Part shown: in pieces, positions 18,518 through 27,396 of the stretch
How the letters are laid out: the number at the start of each line of letters is the position of its first letter
Position numbering within the stretch: the stretch's first letter is position 1
Assembly (NCBI RefSeq): GCF_004362745.1
Contig: NZ_SNXY01000009.1
Coordinates: 434,001-498,000, forward strand
Origin: Oharaeibacter diazotrophicus
GTDB taxonomy: Bacteria > Pseudomonadota > Alphaproteobacteria > Rhizobiales > Pleomorphomonadaceae
Reading direction: 5' to 3'
DNA: 64,000 nucleotides
The notes under the pieces: model-generated
What the model was told of the DNA's origin: nothing
The model's input: the letters and a program-made list of their open reading frames with translations, nothing else
Database searches by the model: none
Position numbers and translations under genes: made by a program

Positions 18518-19834
18518 TCATCCGTGGTCCTCGCCTGCATGGTGGCGGCGGATCGAGCGCACCACCAGGAACACCGCCAGCACCACCGGCAGCACCGCAA
18601 TCGCGGTGAGCACGCCGGGATCGATCTCGACGCCGAAGGCGTGGCCGCCCTTGGCGAGATAGCCGATCAGGCCGACGACGTAGTAGCTGACCGCCGCTAC
18701 CGACAGGCCCTCGACGGTCTGCTGCAGGCGCAGTTGCAGGCGGGCGCGGCGGTTCATCGATTCCAGCACGTCGCGGTTCTGCTGCTCGAGCTCGACGTCG
18801 ACGCGGGTGCGCAGGAGGTTGGCGGCGCGGCCGAGCTTTTGCGACAGGTCGTGCTGGCGGTCCTGCAGCGCCTGCAGGGTGCGCATCGCCGGCGCGGTAC
18901 GGCGGGCGAGGAAGGCGCCCCAGGTCGAATAGCCCTCCCACGGCTCCTCGCGCACGGCGGCGAGGCGCAGGCCCACGATCTCGTCGTAGGCGCGCGAGGC
19001 GCCGAAACGGTAGGCCGAGGCGGCGGCAGAGGCCTCGAGATCGGCGGTGAGCGCCGTGAGGTCGCCGAGCAACTTGCGGTTCTTCTCGAGGCCGGTGGTC
19101 TGGCGGATCTCGCGCGAGATCTCGACGAGGCTCCGCTCGATCTGGCCAATGACCGGTCCCTGCGTCTGCGCCTCGGGCAGGCCGAGCATGGCGAAGGTGC
19201 GGTAGGTCTCGATCTCGAGCAGCCGCTGCACCAGCGCGCCGGCCTGACGGGCGTGCAGGCCGCGGTCGACCACCAGGATCCGGGTGCGGCCGTCGCGGTC
19301 GACGCGGAAGTCGGTGACGATCAGCGCCGTGCCGTCGACCACCTGCGAGGCCGACACCCAGACCTCCTCGAAGCTGCCGATCGGCCCGCGCGCGTCGCCG
19401 GCGAAGGCGGCCTCCGGCACCAGGTCGAGCCGGGTCGCCACCATCAGTTCGCCCGGCGGCACGAAGCCGGCGCCGAACGGATCGTCGGCGACCGGTTGGA
19501 ACGGCTCGGCGCCCGGCCGCGGCGCGACGTCGAAGGTGTAGGAGGTGAACTCGGTGAACTGCTCCCAGCGCAGCGTGCCGCCGTTGACCTCGATCTGGTG
19601 CACCTTGCGCTCGGGGCCGGGACCGTCGAGGCCGTGGCGCTGGCAGAACGCGTTGAGGAAGGCGCGGTCCGCGGCCGCGGCGGCGGGCGGCGTCTCGAAG
19701 GCGTAGTGCAGGAAGACGCGCGGCGTCTGGACGAGGCGGAACGGCCGGGCGTGGACCTCGCCCAGGATCCGCGAGCGCAGCGGATGGGTCGGCCACGCCA
19801 CGTGCCCCGCTCCCGTGTTGCCGTTCGCCGTCAT
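18518..19834 (-). CDS. DUF3422 family membrane protein
   Basis: This 438-residue protein matches the DUF3422 family of alphaproteobacteria. It starts HPLRSRILGEVHARPFRLV, has a large cytoplasmic region with helical segments (LQDRQHDLSQKLGRAANLLRTR), and ends in two membrane helices (SVAAVSYYVVGLIGYLAKG and LTAIAVLPVVLAVFLVVRSI). The family resembles a predicted membrane-anchored sensor or transporter accessory with no established role. It is divergent from the GntR regulator and the lut operon, sharing a 199-bp promoter region, so co-regulation is possible. Confidence 0.88.
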   Translation of the reverse strand: MTANGNTGAGHVAWPTHPLRSRILGEVHARPFRLVQTPRVFLHYAFETPPAAAAADRAFLNAFCQRHGLDGPGPERKVHQIEVNGGTLRWEQFTEFTSYTFDVAPRPGAEPFQPVADDPFGAGFVPPGELMVATRLDLVPEAAFAGDARGPIGSFEEVWVSASQVVDGTALIVTDFRVDRDGRTRILVVDRGLHARQAGALVQRLLEIETYRTFAMLGLPEAQTQGPVIGQIERSLVEISREIRQTTGLEKNRKLLGDLTALTADLEASAAASAYRFGASRAYDEIVGLRLAAVREEPWEGYSTWGAFLARRTAPAMRTLQALQDRQHDLSQKLGRAANLLRTRVDVELEQQNRDVLESMNRRARLQLRLQQTVEGLSVAAVSYYVVGLIGYLAKGGHAFGVEIDPGVLTAIAVLPVVLAVFLVVRSIRRHHAGEDHG

Positions 19835-19943
19835 CGTCCCACCCCGATCCCCCCGGCCGGATTCGGTCCGGCGCCGCGCGGCATTCCACCCGCGGGCACG
19901 TCGGCTGTCCACGACGACCTTGGGGGCGATCCGGGAGCGCGGC

Positions 19944-19987
19944 AAGTGGTCTGCTCGGTTGACCACTTTCCTTCCGGTCGCTACATT
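19944..19987 (+). promoter_or_regulatory. Promoter and overlapping operator of the GntR-lut operon
   Basis: A sigma-70-like promoter is visible: TTGACC (19959-19964), a 17-bp spacer, then TACATT (19982-19987). It overlaps a perfect inverted repeat, AAGTGGTC (19944-19951) and GACCACTT (19961-19968), with a 9-bp spacer. TGGT/ACCA half-sites fit FadR-subfamily GntR repressors, so the regulator at 20034 probably binds here and controls its own operon. The site also faces the DUF3422 gene. Confidence 0.7.
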
Positions 19988-20033
19988 GCCCTTGCCCGGA
20001 CCGACGGGCAAGCCCCTTCACGAGCCTTCGCCG

Positions 20034-20885
20034 ATGATCTATCGCGAGGTCGCCCAGAATCGAACGGCCGACGTCGTGGTCGCGCAGGTCGAGAGCCTGA
20101 TCCTCGACGGCGTCCTCCGTCCGGGCGACCGGCTGCCGAGCGAACGCGAACTCGCGCGCGCCCTCGACGTCTCGCGGCCGATCCTGCGCGAGGCACTCGA
20201 CGACCTCGCCGCCCGCGGGCTGGTCGAGAGCCGGCACGGCGGCGGCACCTACGTCGCCGACGTCATCGGCGAGGTGTTCCGCCAGCCGGTGGTGGCGCTG
20301 GTGCGCTCCCATCCGCGTGTCCAGGCCGACTACCTGGCCTTTCGTCGCGAGGTCGACGCCATCGCCGCCGGTCTCGCCGCCGAGCGCGCGAACGCGGACG
20401 ACCGCGCCCTTCTCCGCGGCATCCTGGAGCGGCTCGACGAGGCCCACGCCGCCGGCGACGTCCAGCGCGAGGCCGAACTCGACGTCGAATTCCACCTCGC
20501 GGTCTCGGATTGCACCCACAACACGGTGCTGCTGCACACGCTCCGGGCCTGCTACCGTCTGCTCGCCGACGGGGTGTTCTACAATCGCGCCCTGCTCTAC
20601 GGCGAGGCCGACTGCCGCGACCGGCTGCACGCCCAGCACCACGCCGTCGCCGAGGCGATCCTCGCCGGCGACGGCGCGGCGGCCCGGGCGGCGGCGGCGG
20701 CGCACATGGACTACGTCGCGGCCGAGGTGGCCGCGCGGCAGGAGGCCGACGCCCGCGCGGCGGTGTCGGCACGGCGCCGCGCGGTCGCCGAGGCCCGGCT
20801 CGACGGACCACGCGGCGGGCGCGGACCCGCGCTCGGTCTCACGGAAACGACGGCGCCCGGCGGACGGAGGGGACGGACGGCATGA
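20034..20885 (+). CDS. GntR/FadR-family regulator of the lut operon
   Basis: This 283-residue regulator has an N-terminal wHTH (LRPGDRLPSERELARALDVS, then ESRHGGGTYV) and an FCD ligand-binding domain (DVEFHLAVSDCTHNTVLLHTL, LHAQHHAVAEAILAGD) typical of the LldR/PdhR type. The ATG at 20034 begins MIYREVAQNRTADVV, which fits the family. Its stop overlaps the lutA start as ATGA. Lactate or a related hydroxyacid is the expected effector. The C-terminal tail of about 30 residues is Arg/Gly-rich and probably disordered. Confidence 0.92.
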   Translation: MIYREVAQNRTADVVVAQVESLILDGVLRPGDRLPSERELARALDVSRPILREALDDLAARGLVESRHGGGTYVADVIGEVFRQPVVALVRSHPRVQADYLAFRREVDAIAAGLAAERANADDRALLRGILERLDEAHAAGDVQREAELDVEFHLAVSDCTHNTVLLHTLRACYRLLADGVFYNRALLYGEADCRDRLHAQHHAVAEAILAGDGAAARAAAAAHMDYVAAEVAARQEADARAAVSARRRAVAEARLDGPRGGRGPALGLTETTAPGGRRGRTA

Positions 20886-21655
20886 CGGATCGGAAACCGC
20901 GCGTGGCGCTGCTGGTGACTTGTCTGGTGGACCTGTTCCGCCCGACGGTGGGCTTCGCCGCGATCAAGCTGCTCGAGGACGCCGGCTGCGTCGTCGACGT
21001 GCCGGAGGTGCAGACCTGCTGCGGCCAGCCGGCCTACAATTCCGGCGACCGGGCCGACGCCCGGGCCCTCGCCGAGGCGGTGATCGGCGCCTTCGAGGGC
21101 TTCGAATACGTGGTGGTGCCGTCTGGCTCCTGCGGCGGCATGGTCAAGCACCACTATCCCGAGCTGTTCCACGGCGACCCGAACTGGTGGCCGCGCGCCG
21201 ACGCGCTCGCCGCCCGCACCTTCGAGCTGACCAGCTTCCTGGTCGACGTGCTCGGTGTCCGCAGCGTCGCCGCCGCCTTCGAGGGCTCGGTAACCTATCA
21301 CGACAGCTGCTCGGGTCTGCGCGAGCTCGGCGTCCACGCCCAGCCCCGCGCGCTGCTCGCCGGCGTCGACGGCGTCACGGTGAAGGAGATGGCCGACAGC
21401 GACGTCTGCTGCGGCTTCGGCGGCACCTTCTGCGTCAAGTACGGCGAGATCTCCAACACGATCGTGTCGAAGAAGACCGCCAACATCCGGGCCGCCGGCG
21501 CCGGCACGCTGCTCGCCGGCGACCTCGGATGCCTCCTCAACATGGCCGGCAAGCTGAAGCGCGAGGGCTCCGGCGTCGAGGTCCGCCACGTCGCCGAGGT
21601 ACTGGCCGGCATGGCCGACGGCCCGGCGATCGGCGAGGCGCCGCGCCGGAAATGA
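20882..21655 (+). CDS. lutA: Lactate utilisation protein LutA (CCG domains)
   Basis: LutA is one of three subunits of an iron-sulfur L-lactate oxidase that converts lactate to pyruvate. The 257-residue protein has two CCG cysteine-rich domains: CLVDLFRPTVG...TCCGQPAYNSG in the first and YHDSCSGLRELG...VCCGFGGTFCVKYGEIS in the second. These ligate an iron-sulfur cluster. It overlaps the upstream GntR gene by 4 bp. An unrelated DUF29 gene separates it from lutB, which is unusual. Confidence 0.94.
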   Translation: MTDRKPRVALLVTCLVDLFRPTVGFAAIKLLEDAGCVVDVPEVQTCCGQPAYNSGDRADARALAEAVIGAFEGFEYVVVPSGSCGGMVKHHYPELFHGDPNWWPRADALAARTFELTSFLVDVLGVRSVAAAFEGSVTYHDSCSGLRELGVHAQPRALLAGVDGVTVKEMADSDVCCGFGGTFCVKYGEISNTIVSKKTANIRAAGAGTLLAGDLGCLLNMAGKLKREGSGVEVRHVAEVLAGMADGPAIGEAPRRK

Positions 21656-21694
21656 TGCGATAGTGGATCCCCGCCCGGGACACGGGAGACGCCC

Positions 21695-22159
21695 ATGGGA
21701 CGCGCGAAGGAAAAGCCGCTCTTCGCCGAGCAGACCGACTACGAGGACGACTTCTTCCAGTGGTGCTTCGAGCAGGCCGACCTGCTGCGGAAGCGGCGCT
21801 TCGACGAGGTCGACCTGCCCAACGTGATCGAGGAGCTCGAGAGCATGGGCAATGAACAGCTCCACGCGTTGCGCTCGTCCTACCGGCTCCTGATCGCCCA
21901 TCTCCTGAAGTGGCGCTTTCAGCCGGAGAAGCGCACCGCGTCCTGGCAGGTCACCATCGGCCGCGAGCGCGACAACGTCGCCGACCGCGAGGCCGACAAC
22001 CCGTCGCTGGCCGTGAAGGCGGCGGCGATCGTCGCCTACGTCTACCCGCGCGCCGTCCGCGAGGCGGCGGCCGAGACCGGCCTGCCGCGCTCGACCTTCC
22101 CTGTCGCCTGCCCGTGGTCGCTCGACCAGTTGCGCGACGACGACTTCCTGCCCGAGTGA
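21695..22159 (+). CDS. DUF29 family protein inserted in the lut operon
   Basis: This 154-residue protein matches DUF29: DYEDDFFQWCFEQADLLRKR, FDEVDLPNVIEELESMGNEQ, then LLIAHLLKWRFQPEKRTASW. DUF29 proteins are small, helical and of unknown function, frequent in cyanobacteria and in proteobacteria as accessory genes. It has its own ribosome binding region (GGGAGACGCCC before ATG) and sits 39 bp after lutA and 11 bp before lutB, on the same strand, so it is transcribed with them. Nothing in it suggests lactate metabolism. Confidence 0.88.
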   Translation: MGRAKEKPLFAEQTDYEDDFFQWCFEQADLLRKRRFDEVDLPNVIEELESMGNEQLHALRSSYRLLIAHLLKWRFQPEKRTASWQVTIGRERDNVADREADNPSLAVKAAAIVAYVYPRAVREAAAETGLPRSTFPVACPWSLDQLRDDDFLPE

Positions 22160-22170
22160 CGTTCCCCTCC

Positions 22171-23592
22171 ATGCAGATCACGTCCCCCCGCTTCTCGACC
22201 AACGCCCACGAGGCGCTGCACGACGCCCCTCTCCAGAAGGCGATGAGCCACGTGGAGAAGAATTTCGTCGTCCGCCGGCGGGCCGCCGCCGACGCGCTGC
22301 CGGAGTTCGAGGCGCTGCGCGACGCCGCGCGCGACATCAAGAACCACACGCTGAAGCACCTCGACCTCTATCTCGAGGCCTACGAGCGCAAGGTCGTCGA
22401 GGCCGGCGGCCACGTGCACTGGGCCGAGAGCGCCGAGGACGCCCGCCGCATCGTGCTCGACATCTGCCGCAAGGCGGGCGCGAAGACGGTGACCAAGGGC
22501 AAGTCGATGATCTCTGAGGAGATCGCCCTCAACGACCACCTCGAAAAGAACGGGGTGATCCCGGTCGAGACCGACCTCGGCGAGTACATCATCCAGTTGC
22601 GCGGCGAGCACCCGAGCCACATCATCGCGCCGGCGGTCCATCTCAACAAGGATCAGGTCGAGGCCGAGTTTCGCCGCGTCCACACCCACCTCGACCCGAA
22701 GCGCGACCTGACCGAGCCGACCAGTCTGCTCGCCGAGGCGCGCGGCGAGTTGCGCGCCAAGTTCCTCGCCGCCGACGTCGGCATCACCGGCGCCAACTTC
22801 CTGGTCGCCGAGACCGGCACCTCGATCATCGTCACCAACGAGGGCAACGGCGACCTGACGCAGATCCTGCCGAAGGTCCACGTCGTCGTCGCCTCGATCG
22901 AGAAGATCACGCCGACGCTGTCGGACGTGGCGCAGATCCTGCGCGTGCTCGCCCGCTCGGCGACCGGCCAGGAGATGAGCGTCTACACCACGCTCTCGAC
23001 CGGACCGCGCCGGCCGGACGACCCGGACGGGCCGGCCGAGTACCACGTGGTGCTGCTCGACAACGGCCGCTCGTCGATGCTCGGCACCGAGTTCGAGGAC
23101 ATGCTGCGCTGCATCCGCTGCGGCGCCTGCATGAACCACTGCCCGGTCTACCACGCGATCGGCGGCCACGCCTACGGCTGGGTCTATCCCGGCCCGATGG
23201 GCGCGGTGCTGACGCCGACGCTGATCGGCGTCGACAAGGGCGGCAACCTGCCGAACGCCTCCACCTTCTGCGGGCGCTGCGAGAGCGTGTGCCCGATGCG
23301 GATCCCGCTGCCGAAGATGATGCGGCACTGGCGCGAGAAGGAGTTCGAGCGCCACCTCCAGCCGACGCCGGCACGCTACGGCCTCGCCGCCTGGGCCTTC
23401 CTCGTCCGCCGCCCGAAGCTCTACCGCCTCGCCGCCCGCACCGCGGCGCGCGCGCTGGCGCTCATGGGCCGCCGACGCGGACGGGTCTCCGCCCTGCCGC
23501 TCGCCGGCGGCTGGACCGACTGGCGCGACATGCCCGCCCCCGAGGGCGGCACCTTCATGAGCCGATACGCTCGGGAGAAGCGCCCGTCATGA
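22171..23592 (+). CDS. lutB: Lactate utilisation iron-sulfur protein LutB
   Basis: LutB is the large electron-transfer subunit of the LutABC lactate oxidase. The 473-residue protein has an N-terminal LUD domain (KTVTKGKSMISEEIALNDHL; GITGANFLVAETGTSIIVTN) and a C-terminal ferredoxin-like region with two 4Fe-4S motifs (CIRCGACMNHCPVY and CGRCESVCPMRIPLPKM). The ATG at 22171 is 11 bp after the DUF29 stop. The stop overlaps the lutC start as ATGA. Confidence 0.95.
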   Translation: MQITSPRFSTNAHEALHDAPLQKAMSHVEKNFVVRRRAAADALPEFEALRDAARDIKNHTLKHLDLYLEAYERKVVEAGGHVHWAESAEDARRIVLDICRKAGAKTVTKGKSMISEEIALNDHLEKNGVIPVETDLGEYIIQLRGEHPSHIIAPAVHLNKDQVEAEFRRVHTHLDPKRDLTEPTSLLAEARGELRAKFLAADVGITGANFLVAETGTSIIVTNEGNGDLTQILPKVHVVVASIEKITPTLSDVAQILRVLARSATGQEMSVYTTLSTGPRRPDDPDGPAEYHVVLLDNGRSSMLGTEFEDMLRCIRCGACMNHCPVYHAIGGHAYGWVYPGPMGAVLTPTLIGVDKGGNLPNASTFCGRCESVCPMRIPLPKMMRHWREKEFERHLQPTPARYGLAAWAFLVRRPKLYRLAARTAARALALMGRRRGRVSALPLAGGWTDWRDMPAPEGGTFMSRYAREKRPS

Positions 23593-24260
23593 CCGCCCGC
23601 GACGCCATCCTCGCCCGCATCCGCCGCTCCGCCGGCGTCGGCGAGGCCGACACGACCCGCCGCGCCGCGGTCGCCGACCGGCTGGTCCGCGCCCCGCGCG
23701 GCGTGGTGCCCGCCCGCGCGCAGCTAGACCCGGAGGCGCGGATCCGGCTGTTCCTGGAGAAGGTCGCGGCCGCCGCCGCCACGGTCGTGCGCCTCGCCGA
23801 CGCCGCGGCGGTGCCCGCCGCGCTCGCCGAATACTTGCGCGCCGGCAACCTGCCGCAGGCGGTGCGCATGGGCGAGGATCCCCGCCTCGCCGCGATCGAC
23901 TGGGCGAGCCAGCCGCAGCTGACGATCTCGCACGGGCCGAGCGCCGGCACCGACCTCGTCTGCGTCGGCCACGCCGAGGCCGGCGTCGCCGAGACCGGAA
24001 CGCTGGCGCTGGTGTCGGGGCCGGACAACCCGACCACGCTCAACTTCCTGCCGGACGTCCACGTCGTCCTGGTCGACGCCGCCGCGGTGGTTGGCGACCT
24101 CGAGAGCGTGTTCGACGGTCTGCGCGCCCGCTACGGCGCCGGGCGGATGCCGCGCACGGTCAACCTGATCACCGGCCCGTCGCGCTCGGCCGACATCGAG
24201 CAGACCCTTCTGCTCGGCGCCCACGGCCCGCGCAGCCTGCACGTGATCGTCGTCGGCTGA
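23589..24260 (+). CDS. lutC: Lactate utilisation protein LutC (LUD domain)
   Basis: This 223-residue protein is the third Lut subunit. Its LUD-domain signatures are AGVAETGTLALVSGPDNPTT, then LNFLPDVHVVLVDAAAVVGD, and the C-terminal TVNLITGPSRSADIEQTLLL with GAHGPRSLHVIVVG. It overlaps lutB by 4 bp and ends the operon. A weak hairpin separates it from the convergent DUF937 gene. Confidence 0.94.
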   Translation: MTARDAILARIRRSAGVGEADTTRRAAVADRLVRAPRGVVPARAQLDPEARIRLFLEKVAAAAATVVRLADAAAVPAALAEYLRAGNLPQAVRMGEDPRLAAIDWASQPQLTISHGPSAGTDLVCVGHAEAGVAETGTLALVSGPDNPTTLNFLPDVHVVLVDAAAVVGDLESVFDGLRARYGAGRMPRTVNLITGPSRSADIEQTLLLGAHGPRSLHVIVVG

Positions 24261-24268
24261 CGGGCGGA

Positions 24269-24290
24269 AAGCCCTGGCGTGCCGGGGCTT
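24269..24290. terminator. Hairpin between convergent lutC and DUF937 gene
   Basis: A 10-bp stem (AAGCCCTGGC with GCCGGGGCTT, one G-T pair) with a 2-base turn lies 8 bp after the lutC stop and 14 bp from the opposing gene end. There is no strong T-run on either strand, so it may be a bidirectional but weak terminator. Confidence 0.45.
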
Positions 24291-24304
24291 CCTCGCACGG
24301 GACT

Positions 24305-24991
24305 TCAGCCCTTGCGGCCGCCCATCCACTGCTCGAAGAAGCTGCGGCCTGCCTCGTTCATCTCGACGCCGGCCTCGAACAGCTTGCCGAAGCCCTCCAT
24401 GCCCGGCGGCCACTGCGGCGCCTCGGGCTCGGCCGGCTTGACGCCGGGCTTGCCCTCGGCATAGCCCTTGAGGAAGGCGCCCATGGCGTCGCGCATCGGG
24501 TTGCCGAGCGCCCCGAAGGCGGCGGCGGCGTCACCGGCCTTGGCGGTCTTCAGGAAGGGCGCGAAGGGCGTGCCCTCGAGCTCCTTGGAAAGGCCGCCGA
24601 ACAGAGTGGCGGCCATGGCCGGCATCACCTTGGAGACGACGTCGACGCCGAGGCCGGTCATGGCCGAGGCCTGCCGGGCGAGCACGCTCGCGGCGTCGCC
24701 GGAGCCGAACATCTTCTCGAGCGCCAGCCGGGCCGCCTCGGTGGCGGCCGGCGACACGGCGGCGCGGGCGTCCTCGTAGGCGGCGCGGAACTTGTCCGGG
24801 TCGAGCATCTCGGCGAAGGCCGCCGGCGAGGTCATGTCGGCCGCCGACTTCTTCATACCGAGGGCGAACACCGGCAGGAGCGTGCCCATCAGCTTGTCGA
24901 ACTCGGGCCGGCTCAGGCCGTAGGCCTTGGCGAGATTGTCGATCGCCTGCCCGCCCTGGGCCTGGCGCATCAGATCGGCGAAGGTGAACAT
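24305..24991 (-). CDS. DUF937 domain protein
   Basis: This 228-residue protein starts MFTFADLMRQAQGGQAIDNL, then AKAYGLSRPEFDKLMGTLLP, which matches the DUF937 N-terminus (small helical repeats with a GG turn). A second half shows similar spacing (LFGGLSKELEGTPFAPFL). It ends in a Pro-rich linker and a WPPGMEGFGKLFEAG helix. The ATG at 24991 has GAGGAG about 8 bases upstream. Function is unknown; no signal peptide or membrane helix is seen. Confidence 0.82.
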   Translation of the reverse strand: MFTFADLMRQAQGGQAIDNLAKAYGLSRPEFDKLMGTLLPVFALGMKKSAADMTSPAAFAEMLDPDKFRAAYEDARAAVSPAATEAARLALEKMFGSGDAASVLARQASAMTGLGVDVVSKVMPAMAATLFGGLSKELEGTPFAPFLKTAKAGDAAAAFGALGNPMRDAMGAFLKGYAEGKPGVKPAEPEAPQWPPGMEGFGKLFEAGVEMNEAGRSFFEQWMGGRKG

Positions 24992-25058
24992 CCGCGACTC
25001 CTCTTCGGTCACGGATGATCGGACCATCCGGCCCCGCCGTCAAACCGCGGCCCGGCCG

Positions 25059-26432
25059 TCAATAGGCGTAGTCGCGGAAGACGTTGGAGAGATCGCCCTT
25101 CCAGGGGCCGGCCAGCTTGTCGAGCAGCAGTTCGGCCGGGGTGCGGCCGAGCGCGACGGTCTCCTCGAGCGGGGCGAGATAGGTGGTCTCGTCGGCGCCC
25201 TGGCCGTTGACGACGGCGCGCCGCCGCAGTCCCTCGCGCGAGATCGCCAGCACCTCGCGGGCGATCTCGAGCACGGTGCGGCCACGGAACGGAGTGGCGA
25301 GCGCGGTGGTCGGCACGCGGTCGCGCAGGGTCTGGCGCTCCTCGGCGGTCCAGTCCTTCACCACGTCCCAGGCGGCCGCGAGGGCGACGTCGTCGTAGAG
25401 CAGGCCGACCCAGAAGGCCGGCAGCGCCAGGATGCGCCGGGTCGGGCCCGAATCGGCGCCGCGCATCTCGAGGAAGCGCTTCAGGCGCACCTCGGGGAAC
25501 AGCGTGGAGAGGTGGTTGTCCCAATCGCCGCGGGTCGGCATGCCATCGGGCACGCGGTTCCGCAGCGCGCCGGACATGTACTGGCGGAAGGTGACGTCGG
25601 TGGCCTCGTGGTAGGTGTCGCCGCGCTTGACGAAATACATCGGCACGTCGATCGCCCAGTCGACGTAGCGCTCGAAGCCGAAGCCGTCCTCGAACACGAA
25701 GGGCACCATGCCCGAGCGGGCGTTGTCGGTGTCGCGCCAGATCTCCGAGCGCTCCGACAGCCGTCCGGTCGGCCGGCCGTCGAGCACCGGCGAGTTGGCG
25801 AACAGCGCCGTCGCGATCGGCTGCAGGGCCACCGACACCCGCATCTTCGCGACCATGTCGGCCTCGGAGCCGAAGTCGAGGTTCACCTGCACGGTCGCGG
25901 TGCGGAACATCATGTCGAGGCCGCGGCTGCCGACCTTCGGCATGTAGGACGACATGATGGCGTAGCGCGACTTCGGCATCACCGGCGTGTCGGCCAGCGA
26001 CCACACCGGACTGATGCCGAGGCCGAGGAAGCCGATGCCGAGCGGATCGGCGATCTCGCGCACCTGCGCCATGTGCGAGAAGGTCTCGGCGCAGGTCTGG
26101 TGCAGCGTCTCGAGCGGCGCGCCCGACAGCTCGAACTGGCCGCCGGGCTCCAGGCTGATGGCGCCGCCGCCGGCGGGATCGGCGAGGCCGATCGGCAGGC
26201 CGCGGTCGAGGATCGGCTCCCAGCCGAGCAGGCCAGCCATGCCGTCGAGCAGCTGGCGGATGCCGCCGCGGCCCTCGTAGGGCACCGGCGAGAAATCGGC
26301 GCGGCGGAAGCCGACCTTCTCGTGCTCGGTGCCGATCCGCCACGCGCTGCGCGGTTTCGCGCCGGTGGCCAGTCGCTCGACGAGATCGTCGCGGGACGTG
26401 ATCGGCGTATCGTCGGACGTGTCGCGCGCCAT
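25059..26432 (-). CDS. gshA: Glutamate-cysteine ligase (plant/alphaproteobacterial type)
   Basis: This 457-residue enzyme joins L-glutamate and L-cysteine in the first step of glutathione synthesis. It belongs to the GCS2 group found in Rhizobiales and plants: WRIGTEHEKVGFR near residue 32, ISLEPGGQFELSGAPLETLH near 95, FRTATVQVNLDFGSEADM near 180, and HLSTLFPEVRLKRFLEMRGAD near 320. It is monocistronic. gshB is not in the window. Confidence 0.93.
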   Translation of the reverse strand: MARDTSDDTPITSRDDLVERLATGAKPRSAWRIGTEHEKVGFRRADFSPVPYEGRGGIRQLLDGMAGLLGWEPILDRGLPIGLADPAGGGAISLEPGGQFELSGAPLETLHQTCAETFSHMAQVREIADPLGIGFLGLGISPVWSLADTPVMPKSRYAIMSSYMPKVGSRGLDMMFRTATVQVNLDFGSEADMVAKMRVSVALQPIATALFANSPVLDGRPTGRLSERSEIWRDTDNARSGMVPFVFEDGFGFERYVDWAIDVPMYFVKRGDTYHEATDVTFRQYMSGALRNRVPDGMPTRGDWDNHLSTLFPEVRLKRFLEMRGADSGPTRRILALPAFWVGLLYDDVALAAAWDVVKDWTAEERQTLRDRVPTTALATPFRGRTVLEIAREVLAISREGLRRRAVVNGQGADETTYLAPLEETVALGRTPAELLLDKLAGPWKGDLSNVFRDYAY

Positions 26433-26630
26433 GGGTGGATTCCGGCTTCAGGGGGCGGCACCCTAGCGGGCGGCCCGGTGGCTTTCAATCGGGGCCGCCG
26501 ATCACGTCCCGGCGAGGACGGCGCGACGGCGGAACGGCATGGCGGGCGGTCGTTTTTCGCTGGCGCGGACCGCCCGCGGGTGGGCTATGCTGCGGCTTCC
26601 TCCGAATAGCCCGCCGATGTCGACAAGCGC

Positions 26631-27374
26631 ATGAAGATCCTGGTCGTCGAAAACTACCGTGGCACCCATCTCGGCCTCGTCGGCCGTGCCCTCGCCGAGG
26701 CCGACGCCGCCGTCGACCTCCGTCTGATGTACGAGGGCGACGCCCTGCCGCCGGACGCCGAGGGACACGACGGCATCGTCGTGCTCGGCGGCGGCCAGGA
26801 CGCGCTGGCCGACGCCGCCCATCCCTACCTGCCGGCGCTCGCGGAGCTGACGCGGACCTTCGGCGCCGCCGACAAGCCGGTGCTCGGCATCTGCCTCGGC
26901 TCGCAGATCGTGGCGCGCGGCCACGGCGGCCGCAACATCCTCGGCCGGCCGATCGAGATCGGCTGGCGCGCCGTGACGCCGACCGACGCCGGCCGCCGCG
27001 ACCCGCTGATCGCCGCCATCGGCGACGGCGCGCCGATGTTCCACTGGCACACCGACACCTTCGACCTGCCCGAGGGCGCGACGCACCTGGCGTCCTCCGC
27101 GCAGACGCCGAACCAGGCGTTCCGAATCGGCCGCGCCGTCTACGGCGTCCAGTTCCACTTCGAGGCCGACCGCGGCGTCGTCGCCGACTGGACCACCGCC
27201 TACGCCGAACTCCTCGCCAACGGCGCGCCCGAGTGGCCGGCCGAGCACGCGCGCGTCGAGGCCGAACTCGGCCCGCTCGCCGACGCCGTCGGCCTCGAGA
27301 TCGCCCGTGCCTGGGTTCGCCTCGCGGCCGAGATGGCGACCGAGCGCGCCGGCGCGCTGCGCCGGCCCGGCTGA
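26631..27374 (+). CDS. Class I glutamine amidotransferase
   Basis: This 247-residue stand-alone GATase hydrolyses an amide to supply ammonia, or acts as a gamma-glutamyl hydrolase. The nucleophile elbow is GICLGSQIVA (Cys near residue 89) and the catalytic His/Glu lie in VQFHFEAD near residue 179. The GMHWHTDT-like stretch FHWHTDTFDLPEGA and QAFRIG are typical of the GMP synthase-like subfamily. No synthetase domain or partner gene adjoins it, so the substrate is unknown. The last 50 residues are Ala-rich and helical. Confidence 0.88.
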   Translation: MKILVVENYRGTHLGLVGRALAEADAAVDLRLMYEGDALPPDAEGHDGIVVLGGGQDALADAAHPYLPALAELTRTFGAADKPVLGICLGSQIVARGHGGRNILGRPIEIGWRAVTPTDAGRRDPLIAAIGDGAPMFHWHTDTFDLPEGATHLASSAQTPNQAFRIGRAVYGVQFHFEADRGVVADWTTAYAELLANGAPEWPAEHARVEAELGPLADAVGLEIARAWVRLAAEMATERAGALRRPG

Positions 27375-27396
27375 CCCGGCGGGCGCGGCAGGTTGC

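Noticed and set aside
24269..24290. Strong terminator after lutC
   Set aside because: The stem is good but neither strand has a clear T-run, so it is listed only as a weak terminator.
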